Of a DNA stretch of 64,000 bases, positions 55,197 to 64,000 are shown piece by piece. Position 1 is the stretch's first letter. Every line of letters begins with the position of its first letter. The notes beneath the pieces are model-generated. The model was not told the DNA's origin. It worked only from the letters and a program-made list of their open reading frames with translations, and searched no databases. Made by a program: the position numbers and the translations under genes. This DNA is from Phlyctochytrium arcticum (taxonomy: Eukaryota; Chytridiomycota; Chytridiomycetes; Chytridiales; Chytridiaceae), in the NCBI GenBank assembly GCA_025602905.1, contig JAHLKI010000002.1:930001-994000 (forward strand). The letters are read 5' to 3'.

Positions 55197-57886
55197 CTAA
55201 CCTGCATGCAGTCCGCATAACTTTCGCAGGATGTCGTTGCGCGCTCTTGGAAATGGCTTGGTAAGGGAATCGGCTACCATCTGATCCGTGGGACAGTACT
55301 TGAGCACGATCTGGCCATTGTCCACGCATTCTCTTGTGAAGTGGTATCTGACGTCGATGTGCTTTGTCTTTTGATGATCCACCGGGTTGTGAGCCATGGC
55401 GATAGCTGCCTTGTTATCCTCGTAGATGGTGATCGGTGCGGGGTTTGGGTTCTTCGGTGTAAGAAGCGATGCTGCAAAGTAAAGTCCGTAGCCACAATGC
55501 TTCCTTTGATGCTTCGGCTAGCGCGACATATTCCGCCTCTGCGGTCGATTGCGCAGTCGTTCTTTGTCTCTGGGACTTCCACGAGACAGCTCCCCCGTTC
55601 ATCAGAAATACGTAGCCACTCATGCTTCTTCTCGTATCCGTACACTTGGCATAATCTGCGTCTGAATAGCCGACCACCTCCTTGCTGTTTGCTGAGCCGT
55701 AAACTAGCTTGAGGTTTTAGGTGTGTTTCGCGTAACGTAGAATTCGGACAACTGCATCTCGGTGCGACTTGCGGGGATTCACCAAGAACTGAGATACTTT
55801 GGATACTGGATAGGCCAGATCGGGTCTTGTTGCCATCACTAGGTACATCAGACTTCCCACCATGGATTGGTATTCCTTGGTATCGACTGCTTCCTCCAGC
55901 TCATTGTTGAATAATGCTACCTTGTGATCCATCGGTGTCGTAATTCCAGGAGTGTCTTGTAAGTTAAATCGATTAATGATGTCGTCAACATACTTCTCCT
56001 GACTTAGTGATATGGTCCGCTTCTCTCGATCCCTGACGACTTGAATTCCCAGTATGTAAGACAATTCTCCCATATCTTCCATCTCAAATCGTTCCGTTAA
56101 ACCGCTCTTGATCGTTTTCATTTCCTCAAGGTTGAGCGTGCAAATGGTGAGATCATCCACGTAGAGGGATATCATTCCACTAACTTTTCCTTGCTCATCC
56201 AACCGTATGTAGAATGCCGAATCGAAGGGTGACGGGGTGAAACTCAGGGAACGCAAAAACTCATCGATCGTTTTATTCCATAAGCGGGGCGACTGTTTTA
56301 GACCGTATATGCACTTGTTCAGGCGAACATATCTCTTGACTCCGTTGATAATAACGACCATATAGATTTCCGTATCAAGATCACTGTTCAGAAAAGCTGT
56401 CACTACATCCATCTGATGTATCTCCATGTCCAAGTATGCTGCCACCGCCAACATCACTCTCATCGATGTGAATTTCACTACTGGAGCATGCGTTTCATCA
56501 AAGTCTATCCCGGGCCGTTGGCTGAAACCTCTGGCTACTATTCGCGACTTGCATTTCTTGATCGTGTGATCCGGGTTCCTCTTGACTCTATACACCCACT
56601 TTGAGTCGACAATATAGCATCCAACAGGCAAGGCGTTTGGCTCTATGAATGTCCATGTCCCATTCTTCTCATGAGAATTCAACTCCTTCTCCATTGACTT
56701 CTGCCATTCAGCCTTGTGCTTCGACTTCATGGCTGCTGCATATGTCCTTGGCTCATCAATGTCGTCTATCGGCTCTGTGGCAAATGCTTCTGCGGTAACT
56801 TCTTGCTCGAATTCCTTCAATGCATCCAGATGTAGGAGATTACTATAGGGCTCCCAAGTTGGCTCATCATCGGCAACCCATTTCACCAAGTAGCTGGTAG
56901 ATCCGTCCTTCTCAATCCGTTTAGCAAGAATATAGTCCACTTCGCATTCCTCTTCTTCCGTCGCATCCGTTATATGATCGGCTTCATTGAATCTCACGTC
57001 GCGGGATTCAAGCACTTCTTCAGTTTTTTCGTCATATAAACGATACGTGAGCTGCTTTGCATGGGAATATCCAATTAGTCGAAATGGTCCATCGGCCCGC
57101 TTGGCTAATTTCTTTGGTCGAGTTCGGTGGGCACCGGGGACATGAACAAAATATTCACTCCAAAGCACTCGCAGATGGTGAATTTTTGGTTTTCTACCAA
57201 AGAATCTCTCAAAGGGCGTATCATAATCGATCACTCTACTTGGCGTTCTCCGTCGTAAATAATTCACCGTGACTGCAACCTCCCCCCACAACTTGAGCGG
57301 CATTCCGTGGTGATGAATGATGGCTCTAGTTTGATTCAATAGGGTGCGGTTGTACTTCTCCGAGATCGCATTTTGTTGCGGTGAATATGGTTGAGTAGGT
57401 ATGACTTGAATTCCTTCGGCCTCTGCCTCTTGAAGCAACTCCTTGCTCATATACTCACCACCGTTATCGCATCGTAACTCCTTAATCTTCTTGCCGTGTA
57501 ATCGCTCTACATATGCCTTGTAGCTTCGCCAATTTGCTGTTGTTTCGTCTTTCGTTTTGAGTAAATAAATACTTGGATATCTTGACCATTCGTCAATGAA
57601 CGTCAGGATATAAAATTTCTCTCCCAGAGAAGCAAGATCAACTTGCAACAAGTCGGTATGGATTCTCTCTAATAAGTCCTTCGCTGGTCTCCCATTGACG
57701 TTGTTGAACGGTAATCTGTGCCCTTTTCCAAAATGACAACCCACGCAGGACGCCATATGCTGTTCTATTGTGTTGACCTTGAGTCCTAAGCCATAAGTTG
57801 AATTTGCTTTTTCAAGCGCTTTGATCCCTGGGTGCCCCAAGCGTAGGTGATATGTTCGAAGTTTAACGACATTCCGGTCCTCTCTT
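55197..57886 (-). pseudogene. Copia pol region: integrase, reverse transcriptase, RNase H
   Basis: The main frame runs from about 57886 to 55717. It contains the GAG-pre-integrase HLRLGHPG...CVGCHFGK zinc-binding pattern, the integrase core with FIDEWSRYPS and YSPQQNAISEKYNR, a chromo-like patch (YLVKWVADDEPTWEP), and reverse transcriptase with the catalytic YVDDL. An in-frame TAA stop (about 55718) separates RT from the RNase H segment (SDADYAKCTDTRRSMSGYVF, then TAEAEYVALAEASKEALWL, 55677-55414). A further frameshift near 55410 precedes the C-terminal piece (HFTRECVDNGQIVLKYCPTD). The chromo-like patch is unusual in copia elements and may be a degenerate remnant or coincidence. Confidence 0.85.
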
Positions 57887-59578
57887 TTCCCGACATTTCC
57901 TTGGCCACTGATTTCTGCATTGCACTGTCCATCCGTTCCGTAGTGATTTCCGAAGTATATGCTTCCGGATCAAACTCGGTATATCCAACTAGGAACGGCA
58001 AGTTTTGATGTACTCTCACATCAAGCAACTTCTCTTTCGTCTTGGTAAGATAAAGTCCAGAATCAGGCGAGTCATTTCCGGCAAAACAAGATCCAACTCC
58101 ATCAGGTAGTTGCTGAGTAGATATCAAATTTCTGGGGTACTCAGGGGCATAAAGTACGTTGGTAAATTTGATTTTCTTCTTGGGATCTTTCGGGTTATGA
58201 ACAGTAAGACTACCAACTCCAATTGCCATGGATGGCGCGCTCCCAACTTTTCCTGCGGCGATTGGTATGGGTTCCTTGAGTGGCTTAAAGTCTTCCACTA
58301 GGAACTTGTCCTTCATGATGTGTGCAGTTGAGGCTGAGTCCACAGCGATTGAGTAGGAAGATTTTCGATGAGTGGCAAGCGTTAAGTTTGCTTCCACTTG
58401 GGTATGATTGGCCTCGGCATTATCATATCCGCCTTTCTGTTCTTTGAAGGCTTTGAACTCGGGACAATCTCTGGCGAAGTGATCTTCCTTCTGGCAAACG
58501 TAGCATCCTCTACTTTGTCGTTGGCTAAATCCACCACGTCGACCTCTCTTGCCGCGACCTCGACCACGCCCAGAACCGCCGCGCAGCTGAGTGTTATGCG
58601 CTTCTACTGACTGTTCCTTGCGATGGGGTTTGTCGACAATTTGCGCGTCATCTTGACGAAGTGCTGCTGACTTTAATGCCTCAATGTCTTCTAAGTTGCC
58701 ACCGTGAGTATTGACGAGTTCTCTGATTCTCTTGTCCAGACCACGGAGGTAATGATGCTTTTGTTCATCCAGTGTCATCTTGGGTACTTGCATGACCAAC
58801 TTGTCAAATGCATCGTTGTAGGCGACGACCGTTGTCTTTTGTTGAAGCTTGTCGAGCTTACTGCGCACAATCTGACCGTGTTCGGGAGGAACAAATCTTT
58901 TCAGCATACGTTCCTTCATATCCGACCAGCTCTCAACATCTTCTGCATCATCGCGCTCCTGTAGACTATTCCACCAGACATCAGCCGTCCCAGTAAGCTT
59001 GCTTGTTACGAATATATTTTGCCCTTCGTCCTCCAGATCCGCGACACGGAAATAAAGTTCAACTTTCCGTATGAACTCAAATAAGGTGTGGGGTGCATGG
59101 ATATTTCCTGTAAGTTTTCACAGCGTTACAGGTTGATCTCAGTAGGGAATTGTGCGTTGCGACTTGCGATGTCATGGGTGCAACTGATCCTGTCGTGGTT
59201 CCTCCTCGTGTCCGAAGTGGCAAGATATTTCCTGTCTCCTGATAGCCATCTTCGTGTCGCTCTCTAGCGCCATTCCTTCCTTGGGTTTCTTGACCCTGAA
59301 CCACTAGCTGTTGTATCAATTCTTTCAGTTGTGACATCTCGTCTTCCATTCGCTCTTGGCGATTCTCGAGTCGCCGATGATCTTCTTGATTATAGGCACC
59401 TTGCGTCGTAAAACTGATCGAGTCCGCCGCTCTCTCGTCGTCTCATATTGCCGCCCTCTGGCGCAATGTATCCACTCGCTGATGTGCTGCCCTCTGGCGC
59501 AACTTGACTACTTGTCTCATCCTCAGTGCCGCCCACTGACGGGTTGATTCGAGCAGACTTTCTGCTACCGGTAGTCAT
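57786..59578 (-). pseudogene. Copia gag and protease region
   Basis: It has a gag-type helical region (EFIRKVELYFRVADLEDEGQ, then MLKRFVPPEHGQIVRSKLDK), a Gly/Arg-rich linker, a CCHC zinc knuckle CYVCQKEDHFARDC, and an aspartic protease-like site AVDSASTAHIM. The gag frame is broken near 59110, where an upstream segment (ORFs from 59578 and 59349) lies in another frame. The frame overlaps pol by about 55-100 bp at 57786-57886, with a change of frame at the junction. The overlap could be a programmed frameshift or decay; the other breaks favour decay. Confidence 0.8.
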
Positions 59579-59663
59579 TCTTCTTGGCGATAGATCCTTC
59601 TTGGGATCCTTAGCTGAGCTCTCTCTCTTTCTTGCGTGTGACTAAGCACAGGGTTTCATAACC

Positions 59664-59919
59664 TAACGTGATAATCCTCTTGATGGATGGATGGATGGAT
59701 GGCACCACACGTTCTCGTTCGCGCAAGGTAGTTCACACGCTATGTATTGTAAGGTCCAACCTCTCAAACAGAGGTCTGGCATCGACTCTATATGTACACA
59801 ACTGGGACACAACTTCGACCGCTAATATAACTACATTTGGCAATCGACTGCGCAAACTAATCTGACATGTCACTTCCACTGCTGCCCTGCTACCACTGCT
59901 GCCAGGCTACATCACAATA
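59664..59919 (-). repeat. Copia 5' LTR (right end in this orientation)
   Basis: The 256-bp repeat starts taacgtgataatcc and ends catcacaata on the plus strand. The sequence just inside (minus strand GGTTATGAAACCCTG) is where the primer-binding site should be, but I cannot match it to a particular tRNA. Confidence 0.92.
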
Positions 59920-59924
59920 GGCAT
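59920..59924. repeat. Copia target site duplication, right
   Basis: GGCAT, identical to 54931-54935. Confidence 0.9.
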
Positions 59925-60781
59925 CGCAACTACATGGTTTCCCGGAACAGGACAAGATCACGTTCTTTCTCAAAGACCTACACATGAAAATCAAACATGA
60001 CACCGAACGGAATGAACCGACAAAGAGGCGAAAGCGGGCTCTATCGTCCCCAGCATCACCCCAGTACTTCCAAGGCGTCACAGTACCCCTGTACAAGTTG
60101 GGAATATTCTTGCAAGGGTCAATCACTGCTAAGGTTGCGAAGGGCAACGATTCGATACTTGTCAGTATCAAGGACTGGGAATATTTTTATGTCTGTAGCT
60201 GGGCCGTTACTGCCCACGACCTCGCACGATTACTAGTCGTATGCGAAGAGAACGGTATTGAACCCCCGGAAGCCTGGCGACGGGGATTCGATGTTGAAGT
60301 CGGAAAAGCACGCAATCATGTGCACTACATACGCTACGTTGGCAAATGCAAGGGTCCGGAAACGCCTTTTGGGCGCATGCGAAACGATTTGGCTCAGCGG
60401 TCATCTGGATTGATGCACGAGTTTACCACTGCTCTCAACCAGGTTGCCGCGGATTCCTATGCAAGTGGCAAAGTGTACGAAATTCCACAAGTACGTCTGC
60501 CTTGCTTTGCAGCACCCAGCATCCGTGACGATAGAGAGCGAATCCTCATTGCCTTCTTTGGCCATGACGCTCTGTTGAACCAGCAACTTGGGGGTTTCTA
60601 CCCAACTTGCACCCCCAACGCGGATGACCATCGTCTGTTTCAGTCTCTGCAAACTGAGTTTTTCCGTCTCTTTCGAGATGTTAATAGCAAGGAACCAGCG
60701 ACAAACCTTCTCAACAAACTGGAAGGAATCTGTTATCAGTTGGGTCAATGCCAACCCTACGGTTCTCGGCAATTTGCTTGA
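59920..60781 (+). pseudogene. Family member A, 3' part (GIY-YIG-like)
   Basis: This is the open continuation of the gene split by the copia element: after the target site the frame matches that of 54935 and runs to a stop at 60779-60781. The first ATG inside it (59984) gives 265 codons, but that is probably not a natural start. A basic segment (EPTKRRKRAL) is followed by a region (about 60280-60480) that reads HYIRYVGKCKG...RMRNDL. This resembles the second half of a GIY-YIG nuclease motif (YVGKxK...R). The paralogue near 62085 has YYVYVARSPDQF at the corresponding place. The assignment is inference from motif shape. Confidence 0.45.
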
Positions 60782-60950
60782 GTATTTTGAAGACTACCTG
60801 TAAAAGACATCATCTCAAAGCGTCCCCTTGATCAACGTACAGTCAGCACTCATGCACTCGCGGACGTCAGCTAGAAGACGTGCTGCCACACTACGATTGA
60901 TCATCTAAGCGTCGTCGTTCTTGACAGCGAGGATCGCGCCATTCGCAAAT

Positions 60951-62002
60951 ATGTCGTCGATCAAACCATCCAATGCTTTCGGTATTCATGAAGCAGATGC
61001 CGCCGTCTTCTTTGCCGAATCAGAACAAACCAGTCGGCCAATAGGGCTCAGTTTTATTATGATTCCGCACCTCGATCCCGGCTACGACAAGTATGGACAA
61101 CAACCTGTCCAGCTACGCCGAGTGTATGATTTGACCTGGCACCTGTCGATCTACATTTTGAACCAAGCATTGGTTCTTGCCGCTCAAACACCGGCGGACC
61201 ATGATACACTGGTCAAAGCACTGTATGAGCAGTGTAAGATGCTACCATGGAGAATGTGCCCCTCAAGACGTTGTACCAAAAGCTGGTAGAAGCAAAACAG
61301 GATTTGCAACGATACCAAGACAATCTTCGTGCAACCAGAGGACCTCGATCACTCCCTGAATTCACACCGCAAGTTCGGGCCTTGATGAGCGAACAATCAA
61401 AGGAGCGCATGATAAGGGGTCAACAAGCTGCAGGGGCCCCTAGAAGCCCGGAACGGAATCTGCAAGTCCAATCGCTATGGAAAATGCAGTTGCCGGATGT
61501 CATGTTGCACCTGCCACCCGACACGACTGACCGTGAAAGCGTTTGGAAACGGTGGGCGCTGGGCTTGCCAACAGGTACCTTTTACTACGCCAGTTCACTC
61601 AATCGAACACAGTTCATCCGCCCAACTGCTGGATTGTCACAGTCAGTGATGAACGCTATCCGCATGTTCCGACCCCAAAATGTTGCGGTTAATAATGATC
61701 GATGGATGAGCGACCCCTCTTTGGTAAAAGAGGCACTGCTGGCCAAAGGTCGCAACATGGCCTCCCTCCTCGCTCCGGGATTCTTTTCATCAGAACAGCA
61801 ACGGCAAAGGAGGCTTAACGCCTTGAGGGGCTCGTTGTACGAATTCCACGCGAAACTCGAAGGACGGCAAGTCGCTATCCAAGCCAAAGGAACGATGGAG
61901 CTGCGCTGGAAGGATGTCAGCAACATGCCAGCAACCGACTTTGTATTTCCTTCAATTGCCCAAATCGATGGGGATTCGATGTCGAAGTCGGGGAGAAGTT
62001 AG
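60951..62002 (+). CDS. Family member B, unknown protein (frame changes inside)
   Basis: The N terminus MSSIKPSNAFGIHEADAAVF matches member A. The first frame runs to 61289. A second frame (61247-62002, 251 codons) overlaps and carries the bulk of the protein: NLQVQSLWKMQLPDVMLHLP, WALGLPTGTFYYASSLNRTQ and FHAKLEGRQVAIQAKGTMEL. Near 61975 the alternate frame reads GFDVEVGEKL, exactly like member A before its GIY-YIG-like motif, and a further piece (YYVYVARSPDQFGNA, 62052-62282) follows. The frame changes may be short introns or decay. Function unknown. Confidence 0.45.
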
Positions 62003-62276
62003 TAGAGTATCATATATATATGTCTCCGATCCGATCCCATAAATACCAAGAATGTGTTACGAGTACTCATCCCAATACTACGTGTACGTTGCCCGCTCTC
62101 CCGATCAATTCGGCAATGCCTGCACAGGTGATGAGACGTTGGATCCAATCCGCAATCGAAGAATCAAGGACGAGATGGTCGAAACCATTGACGACTTTTT
62201 TCAATATACCATCGCTGGTCAGCTCGTCTGTTTTCTCTATATGCAAAGTGTAAACACTCAAATCTTTCTGATGCAG

Positions 62277-63208
62277 AACTAACCGCGTTTAAGCCCGAAC
62301 AAGGCCAAGAGGGATTTGTCCGAGCATCGACAATTGAAACTCGGCCAAAGGAAACCAAAAGGTCAAACTATCTCGTCAGTTCAGAGAATAGTTTTATGTT
62401 GTCGGAGCGAGCCAAAGAGCGACTGGTCCGTGGAGAGAGAGCCATTGGAACCGCCAACTCGGAAGAACGACAGTTGCAAGTGCGCACCTTGTACGAATTC
62501 GGGCTACCTTACATCTTTCGACATGTTGATGACCGCGTCAAAGATTGGATGGCATCGGCGTCTGCCTTGCCGCAAAATTCGTTTTTTTCCGTTCAATCAC
62601 TCAGTACTGCCACCGTCAAAAGTCCGAACTTTCAACCGGTACGCAACGCCTTGAGATTGTTTGCTCCTGAGGGTGCACAAGATGATGCATGGACTTCCAC
62701 AACTCCGCAATATCTGAAAAGTAAGAAGGTGGCATTGAGAAAATTTGTGATTTGCCACCGTTTGCCGTACGCTGTAAGACGTTTGACGGTAATGGAGCAG
62801 AATCCTCCCACATCCGTCACCTTTGGGAACACAAAGATGCCCTGATACGTCATTGTTTATGGTTTGCAGCGAGCCACCGCCCTGCATGAACTTTCCCTCT
62901 CCAACAATGTGGCCCGGGTGAATAATGGCATAACGTTCTCACTGTTTCCGGGAATACTAACTATGCTTTTGTCAAAGGTTCCCACCGCCATCATATTGAA
63001 AGCAGACACTCCGGTTGTGATTCAAATGCTAATCGGCCTTGGGATGAACGCGGCGAGTGAAGCCATGGTCAAAATGACCCAGACAGATCGTTTTCTTGAT
63101 CCAAACAAGATCCGTGTTGCCATGCAGGCGTCCTCTTCCAAATCAACTGAGCCGGTGCCTTCCAAAAAACTTCTGGGCCCGATTTATTCCAGAGTTTTGC
63201 CACACTGA
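62277..63208 (+). CDS. Family member C or internal repeat, unknown protein
   Basis: The open segment 62396-62845 (LSERAKERLVRGERAIGTAN, then EERQLQVRTLYEFGLPYIFR and SASALPQNSFFSVQSLS) is homologous to member B at 61385-61600, so there is either a third copy or an internal duplication. A second open piece at 62864-63208 (KVPTAIILKADTPVVIQMLI) follows in another frame. I could not define a start or splice sites with confidence. Confidence 0.35.
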
Positions 63209-64000
63209 TGAATTGGAAGTGACGACTGAAGAAGAGCGTGGGAAAAAGGACAAGCGCAAGATAGGGCAGGAAATGGATACAAACACAACAACCATTTGGT
63301 CAAATTGCTATCAATTGCTCCACTTACCAGAAATGGCTCTTTCAATATTGGCCAGGGAGAAAAAAGTTATGGTCAAGGTTTCTAATGGTGCCAACAAAAT
63401 TTTTTAACTTGGGCAATCTGCGCGGAAAAGCGCTGGTAACCAACAGGTCTGTATGTTGAAGCGGTGTTTACTATTCCTTGGAACACGAACCACTTTGTAC
63501 CAGGTACTTTATTCTTTAGTCAACGTTATATGTATGCGTCGTTTTATCAATATCATTCTTTATATGCCAGGGATAATGATCGAGTCATATATATCTGCAC
63601 TGAAACAGGGGATGAAAATTCCCAGGAATATCAAATATAAAAGTCTGAGTTTGACATTCTCAATTGACCCCCGGACAATTCCGTGCGTGACACCCGAACT
63701 TTGACTTTTCTCAAATTCCATTGGGAACAGAATTTTGGACGCCAGTTAGTCAAGAGAATGAACCGGAACAGCATGTGACAAGTCCTAGCAGACCAAGCGC
63801 ACCGGCCGCTCCACCTGACCGTGCGCCGTTCAAACAGCAATCCGATCAAATATGCAGACGCTCTCTGGCTGCTGGACACGTGGCTAGACGACGCGTTTCC
63901 AAGTGGTGGAACATGTACTGTTTCGACTCCCGTTGACTTTCCGACCCAAACCCCCATGGTTCCATCGTTCCGGGCATTTCTGGAAAAGCACCCATCACAT
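63209..64000. other. End of window, no gene resolved
   Basis: Frames of 70-110 codons on both strands overlap. Some may be exons of the same family or of a gene running off the window. Nothing is supportable. Confidence 0.4.

Larger units (their letters stand above)
54936..59919 (-). mobile_element. Ty1/copia LTR retrotransposon, 4984 bp, broken
   Basis: The element is bounded by near-identical LTRs and a GGCAT target duplication, and transcribed leftward. The order is gag, protease, integrase, reverse transcriptase, RNase H, which is the copia order. The reading frame has at least four breaks, so it is not autonomous as sequenced. LTR identity of about 99 percent says the insertion is recent. 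The LTR termini are TA...TA rather than TG...CA. Confidence 0.93.

Noticed and set aside
1..64000. CRISPR arrays, bacterial operons or ribosome-binding sites
   Set aside because: The repeats present are tandem or dispersed eukaryotic types, and the genes are intron-bearing.

Overview
The window is nuclear DNA from a fungus. The evidence is cytosolic and mitochondrial eukaryotic genes (eL18, prohibitin-2, INSIG, a Dbp4/DDX10 helicase, Rpb6, deoxyhypusine synthase, ATP synthase subunit b, HSP10, an NDUFA4-type subunit), single-protein FGAM synthase, and many short GT-AG introns (mostly about 50-80 bp, often phase 0 or 1, with a TACTAAC branch site visible in one). Introns, an IQ+BAG protein, a 7TM receptor and a copia plus a Mutator-like transposon fit a filamentous or zoosporic, probably early-diverging, fungus. 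The lineage below that level is my inference.

Layout. 1-5.3 kb is gene-poor, with a 166-bp tandem duplication, a tRNA-like sequence and scraps of unassigned minus-strand coding sequence. 5.35-7.66 kb holds D-aminoacyl-tRNA deacylase (minus) and ribosomal protein eL18 (plus), diverging from about 245 bp. INSIG is at 8.46-9.26 kb. 9.3-14.9 kb is a long AT- and homopolymer-rich stretch with no gene I can support. 14.9-17.9 kb has a membrane protein with a Pro/Gln-rich tail and prohibitin-2. 18.0-21.6 kb is a degenerate zone: a decayed partial copy of the neighbouring helicase gene and a three-copy tandem repeat of about 430 bp. 21.6-28.6 kb holds the intact Dbp4-type helicase and FGAM synthase, diverging from 259 bp. 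28.8-37.5 kb has an unknown Ser/Arg-rich protein, a flavin-reductase-like protein, an unknown acidic protein, a BAG-domain cochaperone with a perfect heat shock element, and a seven-exon 7TM receptor. 37.78-40.52 kb is a complete Mutator-like (MULE) transposon with terminal inverted repeats and an 8-bp target duplication. 41.0-53.2 kb is dense housekeeping sequence. 53.4-64.0 kb is an expanded, partly broken gene family with nuclease-like motifs, one member of which is split by a 4.98-kb copia retrotransposon.

How the genes fit together. The housekeeping genes form no operon and are unrelated except for a loose mitochondrial theme (prohibitin-2, NDUFA4-type, HSP10, ATP4, uS2m). Several are arranged head to head and probably share promoters. 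The most unusual material is the 53-64 kb family, the PHB2 intron with a 29-nt homopolymer, the heat shock element before the BAG gene, and the two transposons whose ends can be fixed to the base. All exon junctions were derived by eye from splice sites and reading-frame closure; no database search was possible.
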